Part shown: positions 5,804-13,286 of the stretch, in pieces
Layout: each line of letters begins with the position of its first letter
How positions within the stretch are numbered: the first letter of the stretch is position 1
Source: an uncultured Lachnospiraceae bacterium
Lineage (GTDB): Bacteria; Bacillota; Clostridia; Lachnospirales; Lachnospiraceae
DNA: 18,600 bases
Assembly (NCBI GenBank): GCA_900550235.1
Contig: URRQ01000040.1
Location: 1-18,600 of the forward strand
Reading direction: 5' to 3'
Position numbers and translations under genes: made by a program
The notes under the pieces: model-generated
The model's input: the letters and a program-made list of their open reading frames with translations, nothing else
The model's database searches: none
What the model was told of the DNA's origin: nothing

Positions 5804-7549
5804 ATGCCCGCTTATCAATTATATGTATATGAAGATCAGGAAAAGCGGGAAGCACTGGAACAAAAAATCTGTGAGCAGGTGGATGCCTGTACAGAGGTAA
5901 ATGGAACAATACGAAACAGGGTAAAGAAGTTCCTGATAGAAGCGGGAATTACTGATATTTCGGAGATGAATGCAGCCCTAAGAGTCCGGTATGAAGGGTA
6001 TCTGGAAAGAAATGAAACCGTTCATGTACCGATTACTTGCCTTCGGGGATTCGACAGAATTTTTATCCATCGGATGAAGGAAGAACTAAAAACGCTGGCA
6101 GGACAGAGGAAATATACTACAGAGTATCGTGATCAGTGGATGTGCCTTACCCATTATCCGGATGTGGAAGTTGCAGAATCTTTTCTGGCAAGCAAAGACG
6201 GAAAGGAACTGTTGTGGGATTTTACACTGGAGTGTCCGAGAAATTTGAAAATGCAGATTTTTACGGTATTGAAAGTGGTGATACATACCTACGAAGGAGA
6301 GATGCGAAAAGAGAAGCTGCTGGCACTGCGAAGGTTTTATCAATTTTGTGTGAACCATCAAGTGACGGATATTGAAACCATGACACTGGCTGAGGAACAG
6401 CAGTTTGAACAGGAACTTGCGGAAGAGCTTAAAGGGAGAAAGAAACGTGCTGTATTTGGCATCCTGCGAACGAGCAGAAAGATATTGTTTATACAGGCAC
6501 CAGAAATTCATTGGCAAGCAAACGTGTGGTTTTTGGAACGTTTCCATTTTTCTAAAGAACGGATAAACCCCAGCAAACCTATAGAACTGGTGTCCTTTAA
6601 AGAAGTGACAAATTTGGAGAATCAAAAGATTTTGCAAAAATATTTGCGGTATCTGTTTGGAATCACAGATTTATGCCTCAGCACCATCCGAATCAAGCTA
6701 CTGGAACTTCGCACATTTCTGGTATATTTTAATGGAGAAGAAAAGCCAATCTATGAAGTGGAGGCAGAGAAAATTCAGAGATATCTGGAATCTATTCAAA
6801 GACAGGATACTCGTGAAAAAACAGCAAACGGAAGAATTTTTATGATCCTGCAGTTTTACAACTTCCTCGTAGTAAAAAGATATCTGAAAAAGATTCCCTT
6901 CCGGTATGAATATTATCTTCAAAAAGAAGTGCGTGTCCACAATGACCGCAGCGTACCAGAAGGAGTATATACGGAAATTTTGTCTAAGCTGGCAGAATTC
7001 CCAGAACATCTCCGACTGATGTTCCTTCATCTATGGTGTACCGGAATCCGGGGAAGCGAAGTGTGTACCCTGACAGGTGATGGTTATGAAGAAAAGGATG
7101 GAGATTACTGGCTGAAGGTCTATCAGGTAAAAATGAAAACTTATAAGCGGATTCCCATTCCGGAAGCATTGTACAAACTGGTACAGGTGTATAAAAAGAA
7201 ATATCAGATTGGACCGGAAGAATATCTGTTTCAGAATCAGACAGGAGGCGCTTTCCGGTATGGAACCTTCCGGTATCAGATGCTGAAATACTGTGAGAAA
7301 TATCAGATCGCAGATGGGGAATACCTTTTCAAATCCCATGATTACCGTCATAACTTGGCTACGCTGTATTATGATAGCGGGATTTCCCTCCAGGCAGTGC
7401 GGGATTATCTGGGGCATGAATATGAAGAAATGACTAGACAGTATGTGGATTATATGCCAAAGAAACTGGAAAAAGCCAGTGAAGCATACTTCCAGGAAGA
7501 AACCCACAGCTTTGCGGCGGAACTGATGAAAGGAGAGTTCCATGGATGA
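5804..7549 (+). CDS. tnpB: Tyrosine recombinase 2 (Tn554 TnpB-like)
   Basis: 581 aa with a long N-terminal region (two core-binding-like helical segments, ~60-150 and ~280-390) and a C-terminal tyrosine recombinase domain. Active-site residues: R416 (TGIRGSEVC), lysines in QVKMKTYKRIPI, H512-x-x-R515-H (SHDYRHNLATLYY), H538 (YLGHEYEEMT) and Y547 (RQYVDY). Tn554 TnpB is about 630 aa, so this is a slightly shorter relative. AGGAGG at 5790-5795 overlaps the previous stop and lies 8 nt before ATG 5804. The GTG at 5795 overlaps that signal and is unlikely to be the start. The 3' end overlaps the next recombinase by 8 bp. The operon implies that all recombinases are made together, as expected for a joint strand-exchange complex (inference). 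Confidence 0.9.
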   Translation: MPAYQLYVYEDQEKREALEQKICEQVDACTEVNGTIRNRVKKFLIEAGITDISEMNAALRVRYEGYLERNETVHVPITCLRGFDRIFIHRMKEELKTLAGQRKYTTEYRDQWMCLTHYPDVEVAESFLASKDGKELLWDFTLECPRNLKMQIFTVLKVVIHTYEGEMRKEKLLALRRFYQFCVNHQVTDIETMTLAEEQQFEQELAEELKGRKKRAVFGILRTSRKILFIQAPEIHWQANVWFLERFHFSKERINPSKPIELVSFKEVTNLENQKILQKYLRYLFGITDLCLSTIRIKLLELRTFLVYFNGEEKPIYEVEAEKIQRYLESIQRQDTREKTANGRIFMILQFYNFLVVKRYLKKIPFRYEYYLQKEVRVHNDRSVPEGVYTEILSKLAEFPEHLRLMFLHLWCTGIRGSEVCTLTGDGYEEKDGDYWLKVYQVKMKTYKRIPIPEALYKLVQVYKKKYQIGPEEYLFQNQTGGAFRYGTFRYQMLKYCEKYQIADGEYLFKSHDYRHNLATLYYDSGISLQAVRDYLGHEYEEMTRQYVDYMPKKLEKASEAYFQEETHSFAAELMKGEFHG

Positions 7550-9038
7550 AAAATTATATCTAACAGATTTGAACTGCTATGCAAGAGCAGAAGAGAAGCA
7601 GAAAAAGAATGTAAAGGAATCTCATTGTTTTGATTTAGGACTGCTTCCAACAAAAGGACTTCAAAAAGAATTCTGTTCATTTATTGAGGAACGAAGTCAA
7701 CAATGTGCTTTGACAACGATGATACAAGAACGAGCGACCTATCAGAGATTTTGCATGGTGTTGAAGGATAAGCATATCCGGGTAGAGAGTTTACAGGAAC
7801 TTGAATGGGAGCAATGGCTGTTAAAAATCCGGAGCTGGCTTCTGGAACATGGACAGAAACTGACAGTACCGGGAGTCAGCGTATATGGGAAAGAAAAGAC
7901 ATTGCCATCGAGTCTCATCACGTATGTGCGTAAGGTATATCAATTTACAGAAAAGGAAGAGGAACGGGATGAGATTGAGAAAGATATCTGGAAATTAGAG
8001 AATCTGGACATTGCCTATAAAAAGAATCCGATTAAAAATGTGCAGACTTTGAATTTTACAACGATTATCCAGGATGACTTGCGGGAAGAAACAAAAAAGG
8101 CAGTTTATGAACATTTACATCATGAAGCGATTGCAACGATCATCAAAGAGCTGACAGCCATCCGGAGGTTATCCAAATATCTGAAAGAAACATATCCCCA
8201 AATCCATTCGGCAGAAGAACTAAATCGGGAGTTGCTGGAAGAATATCTGACGTACCTTGCAACAGAAGCAGAAGGTGTGAACAATTACCGAATGGATCTG
8301 ACAAGACTCCGAGGGATACTGGAAACCATCGGGAAGTTATATGGATATTCGCATCTGGAAAGTATATTCCTGACCAGTGACCTTCCCAAACAAGTGCAGC
8401 CTAAATTGAAATCTTATTCAGACAGTGAGCTGATTCGTTTTAATGCAGCGCTTGCAGAACTGGATGAGCAGATTGAGCGACTCATGATCATTCACCAAAT
8501 GTTGGGGACAAGAATCTCCGATACCTTAACTCTTCAGAGGGACTGCCTATATCGGCAGAATGGGCATCCTATGATTCAGATCAGGCAGATGAAAACACAC
8601 ACATTTATGAAACCCATTAGTGCAGAATTGGAACTACTGATTGAAAAAGCAATTGAGTACACCGAGAAAATGTATGGAGATACGATTTACATTTTTGTAG
8701 ATGAGAAAAATACCCGGAAACCTTTGCAGTATAATACCGTTCAAAATAGAGTGATGACCATCATTCAGAAAAAAGATCTGCGAGATGATAACGGCGAATT
8801 ATTCGGCTTTGGAACACATATGTTCCGCCATGTATATGGCATCCGACTAACAGAGATGCATCTGGATGATTGGACCATCGCAAAACTACTGGGGCATACA
8901 TCGGTAAAGAATGTGAAGTTTTATCGAAAGATGAGTCTTCAGATCATTGCAGATGAAACAAGAGAAATCAGAGCAGAGATGAGCCGGATGATCCGGGCGA
9001 ACTTGGCAGGATGGGGGAAAGAGTATGAGCAAATATGA
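7542..9038 (+). CDS. Tyrosine recombinase 3 of the trio
   Basis: 498 aa. The N-terminal half is helical and core-binding-like. The C-terminal catalytic domain has R324 (LGTRISDTL), lysine(s) in RQMKTHTFMKP, H426-x-x-R429-H (THMFRHVYG), H452 (LLGHTSVKN) and Y461 (VKFYRKM). AGGAG (7531-7535) is 6 nt before ATG 7542, inside the end of the preceding gene. It overlaps the next gene by 14 bp. Classical Tn554 encodes only two tyrosine recombinases plus TnpC. A run of three consecutive ones is the hallmark of 'recombinase in trio' (RIT) elements, but those usually lack TnpC. The protein may specify a second end or synapsis function; that is inference. Catalytic residues look intact, so it is probably active. 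Confidence 0.88.
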   Translation: MDEKLYLTDLNCYARAEEKQKKNVKESHCFDLGLLPTKGLQKEFCSFIEERSQQCALTTMIQERATYQRFCMVLKDKHIRVESLQELEWEQWLLKIRSWLLEHGQKLTVPGVSVYGKEKTLPSSLITYVRKVYQFTEKEEERDEIEKDIWKLENLDIAYKKNPIKNVQTLNFTTIIQDDLREETKKAVYEHLHHEAIATIIKELTAIRRLSKYLKETYPQIHSAEELNRELLEEYLTYLATEAEGVNNYRMDLTRLRGILETIGKLYGYSHLESIFLTSDLPKQVQPKLKSYSDSELIRFNAALAELDEQIERLMIIHQMLGTRISDTLTLQRDCLYRQNGHPMIQIRQMKTHTFMKPISAELELLIEKAIEYTEKMYGDTIYIFVDEKNTRKPLQYNTVQNRVMTIIQKKDLRDDNGELFGFGTHMFRHVYGIRLTEMHLDDWTIAKLLGHTSVKNVKFYRKMSLQIIADETREIRAEMSRMIRANLAGWGKEYEQI

Positions 9039-9408
9039 CAAGATGCTGGAAATAAACCATAAGCAGAGCATGGAGAAGATTCAGAGGGCAAAATTGGCAA
9101 TTCAGGAGATGATCGAAGAAGAGGATAAAGTGACCGTTCCTAAACTGATGCAAAAGACCGGACTGTCCAGAGGATTTTTTTATAAGAACCCGGAAGTGCG
9201 AAAGGCAGTAGATCGTGCCTTACAGCTGCAGGCTGGCATGGTAGATAAGAGAAGAAAGATTTTAGATATGGCAATGGATAACCGTATCCTGCAGCTGGAG
9301 CAACAGGTAGCGAAACTGAAAAGGGAGAACGAGACATTACGGAAAGAAAATGAAGCAATGCGAAAGGCATTGAATAAAAGAGACTTGAATCTGATCAAGA
9401 ATTTTTAA
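9025..9408 (+). CDS. tnpC: TnpC-like / DUF6262-type accessory transposition protein
   Basis: 127 aa, almost the length of Tn554 TnpC (125 aa). An N-terminal helix is followed by an HTH-like segment (~35-60: VTVPKLMQKTGLSRGFFYKN), then a long basic coiled coil (~75-120: leucines spaced in QLEQQVAKLKRENETLRKEN). This is the DUF6262 pattern found at the end of Tn554-type operons, where TnpC is a non-catalytic DNA-binding helper affecting insertion orientation and efficiency (family knowledge). ATG 9025 lies 14 bp inside the third recombinase gene, so translation is coupled. It is the last mobility gene: base composition turns distinctly AT-richer about 70 bp after its stop, where the cargo begins. 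Confidence 0.85.
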   Translation: MSKYDKMLEINHKQSMEKIQRAKLAIQEMIEEEDKVTVPKLMQKTGLSRGFFYKNPEVRKAVDRALQLQAGMVDKRRKILDMAMDNRILQLEQQVAKLKRENETLRKENEAMRKALNKRDLNLIKNF

Positions 9409-9433
9409 TGAAGAAGAAAATAATCAGCGGTTG

Positions 9434-9458
9434 GCAGGGGCGAGAAGAACGCGCCTGC
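9434..9458 (+). other. GC-rich hairpin between transposition genes and cargo
   Basis: GCAGGGGCG (9434-9442) pairs with CGCGCCTGC (9450-9458) at eight of nine positions around AGAAGAA. No T-tract follows; instead the flank is GT/GG-rich up to 9475. It is the most GC-rich spot in the area and sits exactly at the composition boundary. It could be a weak terminator, a mark of the old cargo junction or part of a small RNA. Confidence 0.4.
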
Positions 9459-9513
9459 TGGTGGTTGTGGGGATAAAATGAATAGAATTTTGCGAAGAAT
9501 TTGTCTAAAAATG

Positions 9514-9542
9514 TATTCAAAAGGTGAAAAGAATATTATAAT
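9514..9542 (+). promoter_or_regulatory. Putative promoter of the cargo operon
   Basis: A perfect TATAAT at 9537-9542 lies 17 bp after TATTCA (9514-9519), a weak -35. Transcription would begin near 9549, just ahead of the ribosome binding site GGAGG (9561-9565) and ATG 9571 of the phosphoesterase. It would make the cargo independent of the recombinase operon. Confidence 0.45.
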
Positions 9543-9570
9543 GAAAACAGAACGCTTTTTGGAGGGTACT

Positions 9571-10956
9571 ATGGACAAATTGAGATGGATACATTTATCG
9601 GATATACATTTTTCAGGGGATGAAGATTATGAAGTGACAAGAATGAGAGATAGTATCGCTGATAAATTGAAAGAATTAACAGAAGGCAAAATAATAAATT
9701 TTGTTGTGGTGTCAGGAGATCTGGTTTATCAGAATGGAAGCTATGATGCTAAGCTAAAGAAATTTATAGAATCTGTAGAACAAATATGTAATGTATCTAG
9801 TGACAATTTATTTATTGTTCCTGGAAACCATGATATAAAAAGGAATCAGGCAAGAACAGTTTTGCTGGATGGAATAAGAAAAGAAAATTTTAAATTTGAG
9901 AAAAATACAGTAGAACAATTAGAGAAAGATTTTAAAAAATATAAAAGCTTTTTAAAAAAGGTAAAGTTCCAAGATGAAGATTACTTATATAAACTAGAAA
10001 AGCGCGAGGGATATAATATCTTTTTGATGAATACAGCCTTTACAGCAGGTACAGATCAAGACGAAGGAAAGCTAGTTCTTGAAAAAAATTTGTTTTATGA
10101 TGCAATAAAACAATTAAAAGATCAAGAATGTAGCATTAATATTGCTGTAGGACATCATCCTATTGATTGTTTCTTGAAAGAGAATCAAGAGAAGATTTGG
10201 AATAATTTCAATGATTATAATATAGATTTTTATCTATGCGGTCATCAGCATAAAGGGGCTTATAGTTATGATTTAAATGCAGGAAGGATAATTCCTACAT
10301 ATCAGTGCGGGAGTGGAAGAGTTGATGACTATGCAACAGTAACATTTCTGATGGGCGAACTGGATATGAATACAAAGAGAGGGAAAATAACACCTTATAA
10401 ATGGTTGGTAAATGAAGAATGTTGGGCAATAGGAGGAATAGACGGGCGAAAAGCTGTTTCAGGAGAATTAGAAATTACACTGGAACGATTTCAAAAGAGT
10501 ACAGGTTTTTTATTTGAGGATGAAGAAGTGAATGAAGATGAATTTAGACGGTTTATAATGGAATTTCATGAGAAATCGAAATATTTTGATAACGAAGAAA
10601 TTAATATAGATCCCAAAGATGTATTTGAAAAATTTTCGAATATGAAATGCAACAAAAGTGTAGAGAAACATTACCATTCTTTATGCCGATATTTTCCTAT
10701 AATTGATGAAATTATGGAAAGTACATTATTGACACCTATAGAACGCGAAAGCATTCCCAACATCATTATTTCAGAATACAATAAAGTGTTAGGAAAAGCA
10801 GCTAACGGAAATGAAATAATAGAATTAATTGTAGAGAATATTTTTCAATTATACAAAGATGAATTTAACTATTCTAATACCACATTAAAGACATATTATA
10901 AAATCTTAGTATATTGGTCAATATATGAATGCGATATTTTTAATGAAAAAATTTGA
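9571..10956 (+). CDS. Calcineurin-like metallophosphoesterase with ABC-3C-type C-terminal domain
   Basis: 461 aa. All five metal-binding motifs of the calcineurin-like superfamily are present: D11-x-H13 (LSDIHF), G49-D50 (VSGDL), G85-N86-H87-D88, H195 (VGHHP) and G224-H225-x-H227. It should bind two metal ions and hydrolyse phosphodiesters or nucleotides. About 230 extra residues follow (~230-461), ending in helices with NEIIELIVENIF and ILVYWSIYECDIF, which resemble the C-terminal domain shared by effectors of ABC three-component systems (recognition from memory, moderate). I chose ATG 9571 because GGAGG is 5 nt upstream and the fold begins at once; an upstream frame from ATG 9478 adds 31 unlikely residues. 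Its stop lies 14 nt before the next start, in an operon with the middle component and ATPase. I infer it is the toxic or nucleolytic effector unleashed by the ATPase sensor. Confidence 0.85.
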   Translation: MDKLRWIHLSDIHFSGDEDYEVTRMRDSIADKLKELTEGKIINFVVVSGDLVYQNGSYDAKLKKFIESVEQICNVSSDNLFIVPGNHDIKRNQARTVLLDGIRKENFKFEKNTVEQLEKDFKKYKSFLKKVKFQDEDYLYKLEKREGYNIFLMNTAFTAGTDQDEGKLVLEKNLFYDAIKQLKDQECSINIAVGHHPIDCFLKENQEKIWNNFNDYNIDFYLCGHQHKGAYSYDLNAGRIIPTYQCGSGRVDDYATVTFLMGELDMNTKRGKITPYKWLVNEECWAIGGIDGRKAVSGELEITLERFQKSTGFLFEDEEVNEDEFRRFIMEFHEKSKYFDNEEINIDPKDVFEKFSNMKCNKSVEKHYHSLCRYFPIIDEIMESTLLTPIERESIPNIIISEYNKVLGKAANGNEIIELIVENIFQLYKDEFNYSNTTLKTYYKILVYWSIYECDIFNEKI

Positions 10957-10970
10957 GAATGAGGGAAATA

Positions 10971-11219
10971 ATGGATTATTTTAAAGTAAATAAGTATTCG
11001 TCGGTTGAAGAAAATATTTTGTATATTTCGAGTAATATTATTGAACTATTAAAAGGTAGTGAAAAAGAGTTTGGAAAATTGGTTGAATTATATGAAAAAA
11101 AGTTTTGTCCAGAAATAAGTGTAAATATTGAAATGTGTATATATTTATCTATGCTTTTCCTTTATGGAATAGGAAAAATTGAAATGAATGATAAAAAGAT
11201 AAAACTGGTGGTAAAATAA
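10971..11219 (+). CDS. ABC-3C middle component (small)
   Basis: 82 aa from ATG 10971, preceded by GAGGG (10961-10965) at 5-nt spacing; in-frame TTG 10953 and ATG 10959 are less well placed. The body is helical (SVEENILYISSNIIELLKG, then a short EKEFGKLVELYEKK helix), followed by IYLSMLFLYGIGKIEMNDKK, the 'FLY-aLGkIe' pattern of a small winged-helix-like end. Tiny proteins of this shape encoded between an effector and a DUF2326-type ATPase are called middle components of ABC three-component systems. Assignment rests mainly on that end motif and on position. It ends one base before the ATPase start, so translation is likely coupled. Presumed role (inference): adaptor joining the ATPase to the effector. 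Confidence 0.65.
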   Translation: MDYFKVNKYSSVEENILYISSNIIELLKGSEKEFGKLVELYEKKFCPEISVNIEMCIYLSMLFLYGIGKIEMNDKKIKLVVK

Positions 11220-11220
11220 T

Positions 11221-12963
11221 ATGATTTTGAAAGAACTGTATGTAATATCCCTAAAAGAAAAACAGGTGATTAAAAAATATGTTTTTAATGAATATGGATT
11301 GAATGTGATTTTAGGGGTTGCTAAAAAAGATTCCAATGGTGTAGGAAAATCGGCAATGATCGATGCAATCCGGATGATACTTGGAGAAAAAATGCCAAAT
11401 GATTTTAAGCATAAAGAAGAACTTGCCAAAAGGGATATTTTAATTGTCTTAAAAATTGAAAATAAAGATAAGATTCAATATTTGGCTCGACAGATCATTG
11501 ATGATTCTAATGGGTATGTAGCAGAGCAAGTTGTAATGGATATAAAAGGTTGGAATATTTACGAATTAGATCGTTACCGAGAGTATGTGCAGAATATTAT
11601 TTTTGAAGATTTAAATGGAGAAGATATTCCTTCTCTTCAAGCAATCCGAGAATACATAATCAGGGATGAAAAACAAGGGTTTGGGGATATAACATTAGCT
11701 AGAAGAAATGCTATTCAGAATAGTAAATGTTTGAACTTTTTATCCTTACTTCCACTGAATTATGAAAGCGATATAAATAAGCTGAAGAGCGAACAAGATG
11801 CATTACATAATGAAATCAAAATTATCAAAACAATTGCTAAAGATATCAGTAAGTTGAAGGAAGAAAAAATAAAATTAGAATCAGAAATTCTCAAAATGGA
11901 GAAAATGCTGAATACTGTAGATGTGAGCGAGAAGATTGATTACGATGAAGAAAAATATATTCTTGCAAAGAAAAAATTAAAAGCTGTTGAATCACAAATT
12001 TTCAAAAAAGAATATAGTAAAAGGCAGTTTGAGCAAAGTATAGAGGGGCTTGAGCAACGCCATAAGAAAATGTGTGAATTGGTAAATTTGCAGTCATATT
12101 TTAAACAGATGCTTCAGTATTTTCCAGAAGATTTAGAAAAAAACTATAAAGATATGGAATATTTCTTTTCATATATGCTTGAAAATAGAGGAGACTATTT
12201 TAAAAGCAGAATAGAGACGCTGGAAGAAGAACTAAGTAAATTGCAGCTTACAAAAAAAGAATTGCAAAATATAATTTCAGAAAGTACCAAAATTTTCCAA
12301 AATACACAATTAGTAGATGATATTCACAATATAAATCAGCAATTAAATGTAGAATATCAGAAATTAGCTGATGTAAAGATGAAGATTGATAAGTACAATG
12401 AAATTAATAACTTAACAAAAGAACTAAATAAAAAAGGAAAAGAAATTTTTGAGAAAACGCTTGAGTATGAACATGAATATAATCAGTATGTTGCTAATAT
12501 AAGTAATATTGAAAATCACTTTATTGCATTGACAGAAGCAGCATATGGAGAAAAAGGGGATTTGACATATTTTTATGAAAACAATGTGAAAAAGAGTGCA
12601 GCAACAGGACGTATAAAAATTACTTGTCAAATTTCTGATGAGAATTCACATGGTCGTTTATATATGAAAATTAATATGTTTGATTTAGCGCTTTTTCTTA
12701 ATAGGATAGATTTGGATTCAGGATGTAAAATTCTTATACATGATGGTTCATATTGCAAACCAAATCCTGATGCAAAGGCAAAAATTATAGATTATGTTGA
12801 TGAATACTTAAAAGAAAAAGAAAGAGGGCAATATTTTATTACACTAAATAAATCCGAAATAAATGATGAAGATTTGAAGAGCATAAAAGAACAAGGAATG
12901 GTTGTTGCAGAATTTGATCGTGAGCATGAAGATACAAATAGATTTTTTGGATTTAAATATTAA
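11221..12963 (+). CDS. ABC/SMC-like ATPase with DUF2326 C-terminus (ABC-3C ATPase)
   Basis: 580 aa. The N-terminal ATPase half carries Walker A DSNGVGKSA (K43) after VFNEYGLNVILG. A long coiled coil spans ~190-440 (heptad-rich Lys/Glu/Leu, with a non-coil interruption near 275-320). The C-terminal half contains KINMFDLALFL and the Walker-B-like KILIHDGSY (D508), typical of DUF2326. A canonical LSGGQ signature is not evident, as is usual for this branch. These proteins resemble RecN/Rad50/SMC ATPases rather than transporters and are predicted to scan nucleoprotein in conflict systems. The start is fixed by position: ATG 11221 directly follows the previous stop. A terminator begins 12 nt after its own TAA. 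It is AT-rich like the rest of the cargo and unlike the recombinases. Confidence 0.85.
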   Translation: MILKELYVISLKEKQVIKKYVFNEYGLNVILGVAKKDSNGVGKSAMIDAIRMILGEKMPNDFKHKEELAKRDILIVLKIENKDKIQYLARQIIDDSNGYVAEQVVMDIKGWNIYELDRYREYVQNIIFEDLNGEDIPSLQAIREYIIRDEKQGFGDITLARRNAIQNSKCLNFLSLLPLNYESDINKLKSEQDALHNEIKIIKTIAKDISKLKEEKIKLESEILKMEKMLNTVDVSEKIDYDEEKYILAKKKLKAVESQIFKKEYSKRQFEQSIEGLEQRHKKMCELVNLQSYFKQMLQYFPEDLEKNYKDMEYFFSYMLENRGDYFKSRIETLEEELSKLQLTKKELQNIISESTKIFQNTQLVDDIHNINQQLNVEYQKLADVKMKIDKYNEINNLTKELNKKGKEIFEKTLEYEHEYNQYVANISNIENHFIALTEAAYGEKGDLTYFYENNVKKSAATGRIKITCQISDENSHGRLYMKINMFDLALFLNRIDLDSGCKILIHDGSYCKPNPDAKAKIIDYVDEYLKEKERGQYFITLNKSEINDEDLKSIKEQGMVVAEFDREHEDTNRFFGFKY

Positions 12964-12974
12964 GATTTGAATAG

Positions 12975-13013
12975 AAGTCGGTACTTGGACAGTCGGCCTG
13001 GGTACCGACTTTT
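12975..13013 (+). terminator. Terminator of the cargo operon
   Basis: AAGTCGGTAC (12975-12984) and GTACCGACTT (13002-13011) form a perfect 10-bp stem with a 17-nt loop, ending in a short T-run (13010-13013). It ends the defence-like operon and would also block read-through into the host transporter genes beyond. Confidence 0.7.
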
Positions 13014-13019
13014 ATGGTA

Positions 13020-13091
13020 GTACACAGTGCACAGGTGTACATACAGTTCAAGCCCCTGTTTTCAAGGCATAAAGGGATAGGGGTACAGTTT
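13020..13091. repeat. Short inverted/direct repeats at the right end of the mobile DNA
   Basis: GTACAC (13020-13025) and GTGTAC (13035-13040) flank the palindrome GTGCAC (13027-13032). CCCCT (13053-13057) is mirrored by AGGGG (13079-13083). GTACAGTTT (13083-13091) matches 4567-4575 exactly. Immediately beyond, host ABC ATPase coding sequence starts at 13092-13095. Such repeat clusters at the element end are plausible binding sites for the tyrosine recombinases. The end itself is inferred, not proven. Confidence 0.5.
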
Positions 13092-13286
13092 ACCGACGAG
13101 CCGACCGGCAACTTGGACTCGAAAACAAGTATGGACGTGATTCTTCTTATGCAGTCGATCAGCAGAGAGTTCAATCAGACGATCCTGATGATTACCCATA
13201 ACGAAGAAATTGCACAAATGGCAGATCGCATGATCCGTATCGAAGATGGGAAAGTCGTATCGGGAGGTGTAGGTTATGCACGATAA
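13092..13286 (+). pseudogene. C-terminal remnant of an ABC transporter ATPase (BceA/MacB type)
   Basis: The frame resumes at the end of Walker B and D-loop (DEPTGNLDSKTSMDV) and continues through the H-loop (ILMITHNEEIAQMADR) to a normal C-terminus at 13286. Walker A, Q-loop and the LSGGQ signature are absent, so it cannot be a functional nucleotide-binding domain. Upstream codons up to ATG 13014 are in frame but derive from the mobile-element end, lack a ribosome binding site and resemble nothing. The normal partner is the FtsX permease, whose ATG (13276) overlaps this stop by 11 bp, as in intact bceAB-type operons. Interpretation: the gene was split by insertion of the element. The other half should lie left of the window. 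Confidence 0.85.

Noticed and set aside
6086..7543. Long minus-strand frames under the second recombinase
   Set aside because: They lie opposite a complete recombinase with catalytic residues and lack ribosome binding sites.
9478..9570. Upstream start (ATG 9478) for the phosphoesterase
   Set aside because: GGAGG at 9561-9565 and the immediate start of the fold favour ATG 9571; the putative promoter would lie inside the longer version.
13014..13286. A 90-aa functional ABC protein starting at ATG 13014
   Set aside because: The first 26 codons come from the element end, have no ribosome binding site, and the product lacks Walker A and the signature motif.
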